Source of the DNA: Parafrankia sp041008525
Lineage (GTDB): Bacteria > Actinomycetota > Actinomycetes > Frankiales > Frankiaceae
Reading direction: 5' to 3'
Assembly: GCF_041008525.1 (NCBI RefSeq)
Contig: NZ_JBFLUG010000019.1
Coordinates: forward strand, 1 to 64,000
DNA length: 64,000 nt
In this document: positions 26,845 to 35,375 of the stretch, one piece after another
Layout: each line of letters begins with the position of its first letter
Position numbering within the stretch: the stretch's first letter is position 1
Notes under the pieces: generated by a model
Told to the model about the DNA's origin: nothing
What the model saw: the letters and a program-made list of their open reading frames with translations, nothing else
Databases searched by the model: none
Program-made: the position numbers and the translations under genes

Positions 26845-28437
26845 ATGGCTCTGCTCGGCGCGATCAGAAAGACCGACTACACGCCGGCGCACGTGCGCCC
26901 GCTGACCCCGGGAGACCGGGCCTATCTCGCCTTCGTCCAGCGCAACCCCGGTGAGCACCAGGACATCGGCGCGCTGCTGTTCTTCGACGGCCCGCAGCTC
27001 GACCTCGCCGAGCTGCGCGCGCACGTCGCCGAGCGGCTGCGCGCCCCGGAGGCGCGGACGCTCACCGACCGACTCGACACCGTGACGATCTGGTCGCCTG
27101 AGCGGGGGGCGTCGGCGCGCGAGACCCGCTGGGTCTCCGACCCGAACATCGACCTCACCGACCATGTCGTCGCGATCGACCTGCCCCCGGCCGGAGACCT
27201 GACCGCGGACGGTCCGGTGGCCGGTGGGGAAGGCGCCGGTGCCGGGGCGGGCATCGGCGCCCACGGGGGTGTCGACGACGCCCGCCTGCGGGCCGCCGTC
27301 GACAGCATCGCCAGCCGGCCGATCGACCTGACCCGGCCGCCGTGGATGCTGTACCTCCTGCGTGACCCCAGCCCGGGCGCGACGGGCACGGCGCTGGTGT
27401 ACCGCTCCAGCCACGTCCAGCAGGACGGGATGGCCATGTACAGGGCCATGCACCTGCTGTTCGGGGAGGGCGACACGGTCGATCTCGGCCTGCCGGCGAC
27501 GATTCGCCGCCCCCGGCCGGCCGAGTACGCCAAGTTCGTCGGCCGCGGGATCAACTGCCTGCTGCCGACCCGGCGGCTTCGCGGGTGGGCCGGGCCGCCC
27601 ACCGGGCCGGCCCGGCACAACTGGGTCACCGTCGAGCTGGGCACCCTGCGCTCGATCGCCCGCCAGCACGGCGTCACCGTGAACGACATCTATCTCGCCG
27701 CGCTCGCCGGTGCGCTGCGGGCCTGGTCACCGGCGGACTGGAGGCGCGGCACCCGTCCCGTCCACGCGCTGATGCCGGTGAGCATCCGCTCCGCGGCCGA
27801 GCAGGACGTCCTGTCGAACTACAACACGGGCGGGCGGGTGCCGCTGCACTGCGGTGAACCCGACCCGGCCCGGCGGCTGGCCCGCATCGCCGCGGCCACC
27901 ACCCGGATGAAGCAGGGCGGCCTGGGCCTGGTGGAACGGCGCCACTTCCCGGCGATGGCCCGGTTCGCCTCCCAGCGCATGCTCGCCGGCGTCGGGAGCT
28001 ACCCGGCGCAGATCAGCAAGATGGCGCTGGTGGCGACCAACGCCCGGTCGATCCGCGGCCCGCTGTCCGTCGCCGGCCGCCGGATGACGGGGCTGATCGG
28101 CACCGGGCCGCTGCTGGTCGGGCGCCAGCACCTGGCCGTTGCCATGTTCGGCATCGACGACCAGGTCGGCGTCATGTTCGTCGCCAGCGAGAGCGTGCCG
28201 GGCCACGAGCGGCTCGCCCAGCTCTGGCTGGACGAGCTCGACGCCCTGCGCGCCTGCGCCCCCCGGCAGCGGGTCACCGTTCCGGCCCAGCGGCTGCCCG
28301 CGGCGGCCGCCGCCGTGACGGCGATGATGACCGGCACCGTGACCGGGGCGGTGACCGGCGTCGTGACGAACGAGGTCGGTGGTCGGCTCCGGCCCTGGCG
28401 CCGCCGCACGCCGGCGCCGGCCGGCTCCACCGTCTGA
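26845..28437 (+). CDS. WS/DGAT-family acyltransferase
   Basis: Encodes 530 residues of the wax ester synthase/diacylglycerol acyltransferase family. The family HHxxxDG active site appears as SHVQQDG: the second His and the DG are kept but the first His is Ser. Further motifs are VNDIYLAALAGALR and LMPVSIRS. The family joins acyl-CoA to diacylglycerol or alcohols for storage lipid; activity here is likely but not certain. A Gly/Ala insert is near residue 130, and a hydrophobic Thr/Val stretch near the C-terminus (VTAMMTGTVTGAVTGVVT) may touch the membrane. The ATG at 26845 follows GGGGGGAGCG. It appears monocistronic. Confidence 0.85.
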   Translation: MALLGAIRKTDYTPAHVRPLTPGDRAYLAFVQRNPGEHQDIGALLFFDGPQLDLAELRAHVAERLRAPEARTLTDRLDTVTIWSPERGASARETRWVSDPNIDLTDHVVAIDLPPAGDLTADGPVAGGEGAGAGAGIGAHGGVDDARLRAAVDSIASRPIDLTRPPWMLYLLRDPSPGATGTALVYRSSHVQQDGMAMYRAMHLLFGEGDTVDLGLPATIRRPRPAEYAKFVGRGINCLLPTRRLRGWAGPPTGPARHNWVTVELGTLRSIARQHGVTVNDIYLAALAGALRAWSPADWRRGTRPVHALMPVSIRSAAEQDVLSNYNTGGRVPLHCGEPDPARRLARIAAATTRMKQGGLGLVERRHFPAMARFASQRMLAGVGSYPAQISKMALVATNARSIRGPLSVAGRRMTGLIGTGPLLVGRQHLAVAMFGIDDQVGVMFVASESVPGHERLAQLWLDELDALRACAPRQRVTVPAQRLPAAAAAVTAMMTGTVTGAVTGVVTNEVGGRLRPWRRRTPAPAGSTV

Positions 28438-28487
28438 CGGCTCCACCGTCTGACGGCTCCACCGTCTGACGGTTTCACCGCTGACGG
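28425..28487 (+). repeat. 16-bp tandem repeat spanning a stop codon
   Basis: Three exact copies of ctccaccgtctgacgg lie at 28425-28440, 28441-28456 and 28457-28472, with a degenerate fourth to 28487. The first contains the stop codon (TGA 28435-28437) of the WS/DGAT gene. Because the unit is not a multiple of three, each copy shifts frame. It is a recent duplication at the gene end. Confidence 0.9.
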
Positions 28488-28657
28488 TCGCCCCCGGCCG
28501 ACGTCCGGTGTGTGACGTCGGCCGGGGCGGCGGCTGGGCGGTCCCCGCCGGTGCCCGGGCAGCTGGTTCTCGCGGCGCCCGGGCACCGGCGGTCGCGGAC
28601 TGGTTCGCTGGGGGAGGCGCCGCCCGCGCCGTGTCCGCCTGAGGAGGGACTGCCCGC

Positions 28658-29110
28658 ATGCCCCAGTTCGATGATCATCTGTGGATGGTGCGGGCGATCG
28701 ACCTCGCCCGCCGCTGCCCGCCCGCGACCGGCGCCTACTCGGTGGGCGCCGTCATCGTCGGGGCGGACGGCGAGGAGATCGCCTCCGGGTACTCCCGGGA
28801 GGTGGACGACGCGGTGCACGCGGAGGAGTCGGCGCTGGCGAAGATCACCCCCGACGATTCCCGGCTCGCCACGGCGACGATCTACAGCACGCTGGAGCCC
28901 TGCTCCCAGCGGAAGTCCCGGCCGCGCACCTGCACCCAGCTGATCCTGGCGGCGGGGATACCGCGGGTGGTGATCGCCTGGCGCGAGCCCAGCCTGTTCG
29001 TCGCCGACTGCCAGGGCGTCGAGCTGCTCAGTGCCGCCGGGGTCACCGTCGTGGAGCTCCCCGACCTCGCCGAGCAGGCCCGCGCCGTCAACGCCCACCT
29101 CTCCGTCTGA
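28658..29110 (+). CDS. Cytidine/dCMP deaminase-like (RibD N-domain-like) protein
   Basis: Encodes 150 residues with the zinc deaminase signature: His54-Ala-Glu56 in VHAEES and the cysteine pair in LEPCSQRKSRPRTC (Cys82, Cys92). The PCSxRxSxPxxC form is closer to RibD-type pyrimidine deaminases than to plain cytidine deaminases. It lacks the RibD reductase domain. Possible substrates are riboflavin precursors or modified pyrimidines. The ATG at 28658 follows GAGGAGGGA. It is followed after 74 bp by an unrelated hydrolase gene. Confidence 0.8.
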   Translation: MPQFDDHLWMVRAIDLARRCPPATGAYSVGAVIVGADGEEIASGYSREVDDAVHAEESALAKITPDDSRLATATIYSTLEPCSQRKSRPRTCTQLILAAGIPRVVIAWREPSLFVADCQGVELLSAAGVTVVELPDLAEQARAVNAHLSV

Positions 29111-29184
29111 GTCGTCGGCCGCATCCGGGGAACCTAGCGTCAGGAGGGGACGGGCCCGGCACCTGACTTCCGAGGGGGACGATC

Positions 29185-30024
29185 GTGGCGACAGTGACGA
29201 CGAAGGACGGCACCGAGATCTACGTCAGGGACTGGGGCGAGGGGCGTCCCGTGGTCCTCAGCCACGGCTGGCCGCTCAATGCCGACAGCTGGGAGGCGCA
29301 GGCGTTCTTCCTCGCCGCGCACGGCTACCGCGTCATCGCGCACGACCGCCGCGGCCACGGGCGTTCCTCGCAGCCCTGGACCGGCAACGACATGGACACG
29401 TTCGCCGACGACCTCGCCACCCTGATCGACCATCTGGACCTGCACGACGTCACGCTGGTCGGCTTCTCGATGGGCGGCGGCGAGGTGGCCCGGTACGTCG
29501 GCCGGCACGGGACGTTCCGGCTCGCCCAGCTGGCGCTGGTCTCCGCGGTGCCGCCGTTCATGCTCAGGACGGACGACAACCCGGACGGTGTTCCACCCGA
29601 GGTCTTCGAAGGCCTGCGGGCGAGCATTCTCGCCGACCGGTCGCAGACCTACCGCGATCTGGCCGACAGCCCGTTCTTCGGTGCCAACCGCGCGGGCAGC
29701 GAGGTCTCCCAGGGCGTGCGCGACTCGTTCTGGGCGCAGGGCGTCCAGTCGAGTCTGCGCAGCACGGTCGAGTGCATCGAGGCGTTCTCGGCCACCGACT
29801 TCCGGCCGGATCTCGCCGCCTTCGACCGGCCGACGCTCGTCGTGCACGGGGACGACGACCAGATCGTCCCGTTCGAGGTCGGCGGGAAGCGCACCGCCGA
29901 CCTCGTCAAGGACGCCACGCTCAAGGTCTACGAGGGCGCGCCGCACGGGCTTCTCGCCACGCACCGCGACCGGCTGAACCAGGACCTGCTGGACTTCCTC
30001 ACCACCGGCCCCCGGCGGGCGTGA
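29185..30024 (+). CDS. Alpha/beta hydrolase, cofactor-free haloperoxidase/esterase type
   Basis: Encodes 279 residues, the standard length of the non-heme chloroperoxidase/arylesterase group. The oxyanion region is LSHGWPLNADSW, the nucleophile elbow GFSMGGGE (Ser95), the acid lies in VHGDDDQIVP and the His in GAPHGLLATH. The conserved AHDRRGHGRSSQPW is typical of this group. These enzymes hydrolyse esters and can do perhydrolysis. The GTG at 29185 follows CGAGGGGG. Cytoplasmic; no signal peptide. Confidence 0.9.
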   Translation: MATVTTKDGTEIYVRDWGEGRPVVLSHGWPLNADSWEAQAFFLAAHGYRVIAHDRRGHGRSSQPWTGNDMDTFADDLATLIDHLDLHDVTLVGFSMGGGEVARYVGRHGTFRLAQLALVSAVPPFMLRTDDNPDGVPPEVFEGLRASILADRSQTYRDLADSPFFGANRAGSEVSQGVRDSFWAQGVQSSLRSTVECIEAFSATDFRPDLAAFDRPTLVVHGDDDQIVPFEVGGKRTADLVKDATLKVYEGAPHGLLATHRDRLNQDLLDFLTTGPRRA

Positions 30025-30118
30025 CCCGCCGCCAGGAGCACCGGCGGCACAGACAGCACCGGCCGGGAGGCGGCCGACGCGGCGGCCGGCTCGCAGCCGT
30101 CCGCCGCCGCGACGTCGT

Positions 30119-31285
30119 CTAGTACGACTTCGGCAGGCCGAGTACGTGCTGCGAGACGTAGTTCAGGACCATTTCCTGGCTGACCGGGGCCAGCCGCATG
30201 ATCCGCGACTCGCGGAAGTAGCGCTCCACGTGGTACTCACGGGCGTAGCCCATGCCGCCGTGGGTCTGGATGGCCTGGTCGGCGGCCTGGAAACCAGCCT
30301 CGGCGCACAGCCACTTCGCCGAGTTCGCCTGCTGGCCGCAGGGCAGGCCCTGGTCGTAGCGCCAGGCGGCCTGGCGGGCCATCAGCTCGGCGGCGTCCAG
30401 CCGGATCTGGGCCTCGGCCAGCGGGAAGGCGACGCCCTGGTTCTTGCCGATCGGGCGGCCGAACACCACCCGCTCCTTGGCGTAGCGGGTCGCCTTCTCC
30501 AGCGCCGCCCGCCCGATGCCGAGCGCCTCGTGGGCGAGCAGGATGCGCTCCGGGTTGAGCCCGTCCAGCAGGTACTTGAAGCCCTTGCCCTCCTCGCCGA
30601 TCCGCGCCGACTCGGGAACGAACAGGTTGTCGATGAAGACCTCGTAGGAGGAGACCGCGTTGCGGCCCATCTTCGGGATGGCGCGCAGGTCGATCTTCTC
30701 GCGGTCGATGTCGATGAGGAACAGGGTCATCCCGTCGGTGGAGCGGGTGACGTCCTCACGCTTCGTCGTGCGGGTGATGAGGATCATCTTCTGCGAGTCG
30801 CCGGCCTTGGTGATCCAGACCTTCCGGCCGTTGATCACATAGCCGCCGTCGACCTTCTCGGCGAAGGTCGTGATGCTGGTGGTGTCGGTGCCGGCGTTCG
30901 GCTCGGTGACGCCGAAGCACACGTGCAGCGACCCGTCCGCCGCGCTCGGCAGGATCTCCTTCTGCAGGTCCGCGCTGCCGTGCTTGACGATCGTGTTCAG
31001 GCCGAAGATCGTCAGGTGCATCGTGCTGCACCCGTTCATGCCGGCGCCGGACGCCGCGATCTCCTCCAGCAGCAGCGCCGCCTCGGTGATGCCCAGCCCG
31101 CCGCCGCCGAACTCGGTGGGGATCGCGATGCCGAGCCACCCGCCCTCGGCGAACGCGTTGTAGAACTCCCAGGGGAACTCGACCTTCTGGTCCTTCTCCG
31201 CCCAGTAGTCGTCCCCGAAGCTGCGGGCGAGTTCGCGCGCCCCGGCCCGGAGCTGCTCCTGATCCGGAGTGAGTTCGAAGTGCAT
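30119..31285 (-). CDS. Acyl-CoA dehydrogenase
   Basis: Encodes 388 residues, the normal length. Landmarks: N-terminal FELTPDQEQLRAGARELARSF, FAD/substrate loop FGVTEPNAGTDTTSI, GRKVWITKAG, and C-terminal THGGMGYAREYHVERYFRE, in which the first Glu is at the catalytic base position of medium-chain enzymes. It forms the alpha,beta double bond of an acyl-CoA and passes electrons to ETF. The ATG at 31285 follows GGAAGGTC. It stands apart from the paired dehydrogenases at 34-37 kb, and its substrate is unknown. Confidence 0.93.
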   Translation of the reverse strand: MHFELTPDQEQLRAGARELARSFGDDYWAEKDQKVEFPWEFYNAFAEGGWLGIAIPTEFGGGGLGITEAALLLEEIAASGAGMNGCSTMHLTIFGLNTIVKHGSADLQKEILPSAADGSLHVCFGVTEPNAGTDTTSITTFAEKVDGGYVINGRKVWITKAGDSQKMILITRTTKREDVTRSTDGMTLFLIDIDREKIDLRAIPKMGRNAVSSYEVFIDNLFVPESARIGEEGKGFKYLLDGLNPERILLAHEALGIGRAALEKATRYAKERVVFGRPIGKNQGVAFPLAEAQIRLDAAELMARQAAWRYDQGLPCGQQANSAKWLCAEAGFQAADQAIQTHGGMGYAREYHVERYFRESRIMRLAPVSQEMVLNYVSQHVLGLPKSY

Positions 31286-31436
31286 CAGTCGACCTTCCGC
31301 TGGACGAGGTGGGCGGGGCGGCGGCGAAGCGGCCGCCCCCACACGATCCCGCGTAAGACGGGACCACGCATCTGATTCGCCGCAGACGAGTATTACACTC
31401 CGTAGTTTTCAGGTTGCCAGGATCGCCCGTCGGGGG

Positions 31437-32237
31437 TCAGCCGGTGCGGGAGAGGAAGGGGAGCAGGGCGGCCAGGTAGGCGTTCTGGTCACGGCTCCAC
31501 AGATCGTGCCCGGCGTCGTCGACGGTCGCCAGCTCGACGGTCGGGAGCGCCTCCCGCCACTGCGCGGCGACCTCGTCGGTCACCACCGCCCCGCGCCGCC
31601 CGCCGCGGATCACCAGGACACCGCAGCGCAGCTCGCCGAGCCGGTCCCACAGCGGCACGTCCCGGGCCTGGGCGAAGACGGCCCGCGCCGCGTGGCCCGG
31701 CATCCGGTCGGCGACGGCGACGCCCCGGATCCGGGTTGTCAGCTGTCGCTCCACCGCGGCGTCGGGCGGACGCGCGTGCCGGGCCCAGTAGTCGCCGACG
31801 ACGAGGCCGCCGACCTCGCCCGGGTACCGGAGCGCGTACCCCAGCGCGTAGGACGAGCCGCGGGAGAACGCGACCAGCACGGGCCGGCGCAGGCCGAGCG
31901 CTTCCACGACAGCCCGCAGGTCCGCGATGTGGTCCTCCCAGGAGTACCCGGCGGCGTCGGCGGGCGGCGCGTCGCTGCCGCCCCGCCCACGCAGGTCGAC
32001 GGCGACGGCCTGGCGGTCGCCGAGCCGCTCGAGCAGCCACCCGTACTCGCCGGCGTACTCGCCCATGCCGGGCACCACCACCACCGGTGCCGGTGACAGG
32101 TCGGGCTGGTCGGACTGGTCAACCTGATCGAGCCGGCCGGACGGCGCGGCCCGGTCGTTGCCGAGGACGTGCAGCCGGACCGGGCCGTGCTGGACGAAGA
32201 TGCTCACGCCGGTCACCGCGCTCTCGGAAGCTGTCAC
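31437..32237 (-). CDS. Alpha/beta hydrolase
   Basis: Encodes 266 residues. The core has VVVPGMGEYAGEYGWLLE, VDLRGRGGSD, the elbow AFSRGSSYALGY (Ser in FSRGS), an acid region and His in DDAGHDLWSRD. The GTG at 32237 overlaps the stop of the upstream crotonase-like gene as GTGA, so the two form a translationally coupled pair and may act on one CoA or ester intermediate. The N-terminus has an insertion rich in Asp, Gln and Ser. Confidence 0.82.
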   Translation of the reverse strand: MTASESAVTGVSIFVQHGPVRLHVLGNDRAAPSGRLDQVDQSDQPDLSPAPVVVVPGMGEYAGEYGWLLERLGDRQAVAVDLRGRGGSDAPPADAAGYSWEDHIADLRAVVEALGLRRPVLVAFSRGSSYALGYALRYPGEVGGLVVGDYWARHARPPDAAVERQLTTRIRGVAVADRMPGHAARAVFAQARDVPLWDRLGELRCGVLVIRGGRRGAVVTDEVAAQWREALPTVELATVDDAGHDLWSRDQNAYLAALLPFLSRTG

Positions 32238-32917
32238 CGGCCCGGATCTCCTTCCAGGGTTCCCACCCGCCTGATCGGGATGGGCGCAACGGCCGAGACC
32301 GCCGGGACGGCCGGGACCTCGTCGTCGTGGCCGACCGCCCCGCCGAGACTGCGGGCGAGGGCGAACGTGGCGCTGTGCAGCGCCGCCAGCGGCACCACCG
32401 CGGTGACCAGGCCGAGCCCCTGCGCCTCGGTTGCGGTCAGTGTTCCGGTGCCCCCACCTCCGGGGGCGGGCCCCGGGTCGGTGCCGCCCACGGCCAGGCG
32501 GACCTCGGAGGCGCAGAACTCGGCGTCGTCGGCGGCGATGACGTGGTCGCACGGCCAGCACAACAGGGCACCGCCGGCCGCGCACCGGCCCTGGACGGCC
32601 GCGACGGCGGGTTTGGGCACGGCCTTCCACGCCCGGGCGTAGCGCAGCTGCCAGGCCCGCCCGCCCTGCACCGGCGGGCCGGCGGCCGGCGGGTCGAAGA
32701 AGTGCAGGCCGGTCCCGCGGAGCACGATCACCCGGACGCGGCTGTCCGCGCCGGCGGTCTGCCAGGCGTCGTCGAGCTCGCGCATGAGCTGGGCACCGTG
32801 CGCGTCGACCGGGTCGCCGGCCGCGGGTGCGTCGGCGGCGCGGGGAAGGCGGAACTGGAACGTGATGACGCCGATGTGCTGGTCGACGACGTCGTACTCG
32901 ACATGTTCGGGACGCAT
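32234..32917 (-). CDS. Shortened enoyl-CoA hydratase/isomerase-like protein
   Basis: Encodes 227 residues with a crotonase N-terminal half: IGVITFQFRLPRAADA, RVRVIVLRGTGLHFFDPP and PKPAVAAVQGRCAAGGALLCWPCDHVIAADDAEFCASEV. After VRLAVGG the sequence jumps to a Gly/Pro stretch and then to TATEAQGLGLVTAVVPL. The middle helices that normally carry the second catalytic Glu and CoA contacts are missing, about 30-40 residues. It may be a non-catalytic or altered member. The ATG at 32917 follows GAGGGAGACC. Confidence 0.65.
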   Translation of the reverse strand: MRPEHVEYDVVDQHIGVITFQFRLPRAADAPAAGDPVDAHGAQLMRELDDAWQTAGADSRVRVIVLRGTGLHFFDPPAAGPPVQGGRAWQLRYARAWKAVPKPAVAAVQGRCAAGGALLCWPCDHVIAADDAEFCASEVRLAVGGTDPGPAPGGGGTGTLTATEAQGLGLVTAVVPLAALHSATFALARSLGGAVGHDDEVPAVPAVSAVAPIPIRRVGTLEGDPGR

Positions 32918-33106
32918 CGGTCTCCCTCGCCGGTCGCAGGCGGACGGAAGCAAACCGCGGTCGACGGTCCCCCAGGGACAGCGACGTCGATGTCGCATTG
33001 ACCCACACCTTCACACCGAGGGTCAACAGATCCACACGCGCGGCGCTCACGCGCGCCCGCCGAACACCCGATGGCAGGGTGGGTCGGGGCCGAGGGAGGG
33101 ATTGGT

Positions 33107-34009
33107 GTGGAGATCACCGGAATGATGCTGGCGCTGCTGGACGTCGCGGCGGAGCACACGGTCGACTACAACCGCTGGTACGACCTGGACCACATGCCCG
33201 AGCACCTTGCCAAGCCGGACGTGCTGGCCGGCCGGCGCTACGCCGCGCCGCGGGACCTGCGGGCGGTGCCGGGGGCTGTCCGGTCCGAGCTGATCGGCGG
33301 GCATCCGTCCTACCTGACCACCTACTGGTTCGGTGGCCCGCTCGACATGACCAGCCCGCAGGCCCGGGAGGGCTGGCTCGCGCTGGACCGGACGATCCTG
33401 CGGGCCGGCAGGTTCTGGCGCCCCGGGCAGGTGCGGCACAACTCGCGGTGGCGGGTCTCCTCGGCGTGGACCCGCCCGGGCTGCCTGGTGCGTCCCGTCG
33501 CCGTGCCCTACCTGGCGCACCGGGGAGTGATCATGGCGTTGGGGCGGGCGCCCTCGCCGGACCGGGTGGACGAGGCGGTGGCCTGGTGGGAGGGCGTACA
33601 CCTGCCCGACCTGGCCGCGGTGCCCGGAGTGCTCGCCGCCGTCCGGCTGACCCGGGCCGACGACGAGGGCGGCGACGAGGGTGGCGGCGAAGCCCTGCCC
33701 GCCTCGTCCGCCGGGCCGGCCGTGCGGGTGGCGGAGTCGGGGCTGGCGGAGCAGACCGGCCTGGTTCTGCACCTGCTGCTGTGCGAGGACGACCCGGCGG
33801 TGGTCATCGGACGCATCGCGCGGGCCCGCCGGTCCTGGCAGGCGGTCGGCCGCTTCCCGGCGCACCGCGGCGCGTACGAGGAGCTGGCCTTCCTGCCGTA
33901 CCGGCTGATCCTGCCGCTCCAGTACGACTTCGACATGGGCGAGGACGATGCCGGCGCAGGCCCCCTCGCCGGTGTCGACGGGGGTCCGGCGGGCGGGGCG
34001 GTGCGCTGA
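33107..34009 (+). CDS. Two-domain dimeric alpha-beta barrel protein (EthD/ABM-like)
   Basis: Encodes 300 residues from the GTG at 33107, seven bases after GAGGGAGGG; an ATG at 33071 is less likely. Residues about 1-120 contain YNRWYDLDHMPEHLAKPDVL, the pattern of EthD-like ferredoxin-fold domains. A second copy, EAVAWWEGVHLPDLAAVPGVLA, lies near residue 160. The pair suggests an internal duplication, forming a barrel in one chain. Such proteins often assist degradation of bulky substrates. The function is unknown. It is divergent from the crotonase gene. Confidence 0.7.
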   Translation: MEITGMMLALLDVAAEHTVDYNRWYDLDHMPEHLAKPDVLAGRRYAAPRDLRAVPGAVRSELIGGHPSYLTTYWFGGPLDMTSPQAREGWLALDRTILRAGRFWRPGQVRHNSRWRVSSAWTRPGCLVRPVAVPYLAHRGVIMALGRAPSPDRVDEAVAWWEGVHLPDLAAVPGVLAAVRLTRADDEGGDEGGGEALPASSAGPAVRVAESGLAEQTGLVLHLLLCEDDPAVVIGRIARARRSWQAVGRFPAHRGAYEELAFLPYRLILPLQYDFDMGEDDAGAGPLAGVDGGPAGGAVR

Positions 34010-34144
34010 CCGCGCGCTGCCCGCGAGCTGACCGCGGTCCCAGTTGCTCGTCCCGGGCGGCCCGGCCGGGAGCCGTTCTGGCGGTCCCAGGCCAGTAGAT
34101 GCCGGGGCCAGGACTTGTTCCCGGGGCCGCTGTCGGGTTACCTG

Positions 34145-34172
34145 TTGAACACCGGTCAAATTCGCCTATAGA
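34145..34172 (+). promoter_or_regulatory. Putative promoter of the paired acyl-CoA dehydrogenase genes
   Basis: TTGAAC at 34145-34150 and TATAGA at 34167-34172 are separated by 16 bp, close to a vegetative sigma consensus. It lies about 65 bp before the first dehydrogenase start in a locally AT-richer stretch (ttcgcctatagatttttc). Confidence 0.6.
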
Positions 34173-34235
34173 TTTTTCTCACCTCCTGCGGTGCTGGGTG
34201 TCGCGCGGGGGCTCAAGCGACGTGGAGGTAGGACT

Positions 34236-35375
34236 GTGCTGCTGGAGTTGGACGCCGATCAAGAGGTGCTGCGGGAGGCGACCGCCCGGTACCTGACCGA
34301 CCAGGTGCCGGTCGACCGGATCCGCACGCTCCGCGCCAGCCCCGCCGGTTTCGACGCCGACTACTGGCGGGCCGGCGCGGAGCTCGGCTGGACGTCCCTG
34401 CTGGTCTCGGAGGAACACGGCGGTGGCTCGATCAGCGGGGCGGGCCTGGTCGACCTGACCATCGCCGCCCACGAGTTCGGGCTGCGCGCGGCGCCGGGGC
34501 CGCTGGTGCCGACGAACGTCGTCGCGGCCGCGCTGAGCGCCGCCGGCGGCGAGGCGCACACCGAGGCGCTGGAGAACCTGCTGGCCGGCACGACAGTCGC
34601 GTCCTGGGCGCACGCCGAGCCCGCGCCGCACGACCGGCTGGGCACGGTGGCGCTCACCTGCCGCGTCGAGGGCGACGAGATCGTCCTGGACGGGGTGAAG
34701 CGCCCGGTCGAGTCGGCCGAACAGGCCGGGTACCTGCTGGTCACCGGGCGGACGGCGGAGGGCCTCAGCCAGGTGCTGGTGCCGGCCGGCACGCCCGGGG
34801 TGACGATCACCCCGCTGAAGACGGTGGACCTGACCCGGCGGTTCTTCACCGTCCGGTTCGACGGTGTCCGCGTCCCGCGCAGCGCTGTCGTCGGCGAGCT
34901 CGGCGCCGCCGCGGACCAGGTGGAGCGCCAGCTGCAGCAGGCGCTGGTGATCCAGTGCGCGGAGAGCGTCGGCGCGATGCAGGCAGCCTTCGACCTGACG
35001 GTGCAGTGGTCCTTCGAGCGCTACTCCTTCGGTCGGCCGCTGGCCTCCTACCAGGAGCTCAAGCACCGCTTCGCCGACATGAAGTCGTGGCTGGAGGCGG
35101 CGCACGCGATCAGTGACAAGGCGGCCAAAGCCGTCGACGCGGAGACCCCGGACGCGCCCGAGCTGGTCAGCGTCGCCAAGGCCTTCAACGGCGACTACGG
35201 CTCCGAGCTGCTGCAGGACTGCGTCCAGATGCACGGTGGCATCGGCGTGACCTTCGAGCACGACCTCCACCTCTTCCTCCGCCGGGTCGTGCTCGACCGG
35301 GCGCTGTACGGAACACCGTCCGAGCACCGGCAGCGGATCGCCGGCGTCGTCGAGCACCTGAAGGAGCGGGCATGA
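34236..35375 (+). CDS. Acyl-CoA dehydrogenase, smaller subunit of a pair
   Basis: Encodes 379 residues from the GTG at 34236, preceded by GGAGGTAGG. It has the ACAD fold but is divergent: LDADQEVLREATARYL at the start, VSEEHGGGSISGAGL, and the C-terminal QMHGGIGVTFEHDLHLFLRR with Glu in the FEH position. It overlaps the next dehydrogenase gene by 4 bp (ATGA). Such adjacent dissimilar genes in actinobacteria (FadE26/27, FadE28/29 in M. tuberculosis) form alpha2beta2 dehydrogenases acting on steroid side-chain CoA esters. Here the substrate is likely a bulky ring or side-chain CoA ester, by inference. Confidence 0.85.
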   Translation: MLLELDADQEVLREATARYLTDQVPVDRIRTLRASPAGFDADYWRAGAELGWTSLLVSEEHGGGSISGAGLVDLTIAAHEFGLRAAPGPLVPTNVVAAALSAAGGEAHTEALENLLAGTTVASWAHAEPAPHDRLGTVALTCRVEGDEIVLDGVKRPVESAEQAGYLLVTGRTAEGLSQVLVPAGTPGVTITPLKTVDLTRRFFTVRFDGVRVPRSAVVGELGAAADQVERQLQQALVIQCAESVGAMQAAFDLTVQWSFERYSFGRPLASYQELKHRFADMKSWLEAAHAISDKAAKAVDAETPDAPELVSVAKAFNGDYGSELLQDCVQMHGGIGVTFEHDLHLFLRRVVLDRALYGTPSEHRQRIAGVVEHLKERA

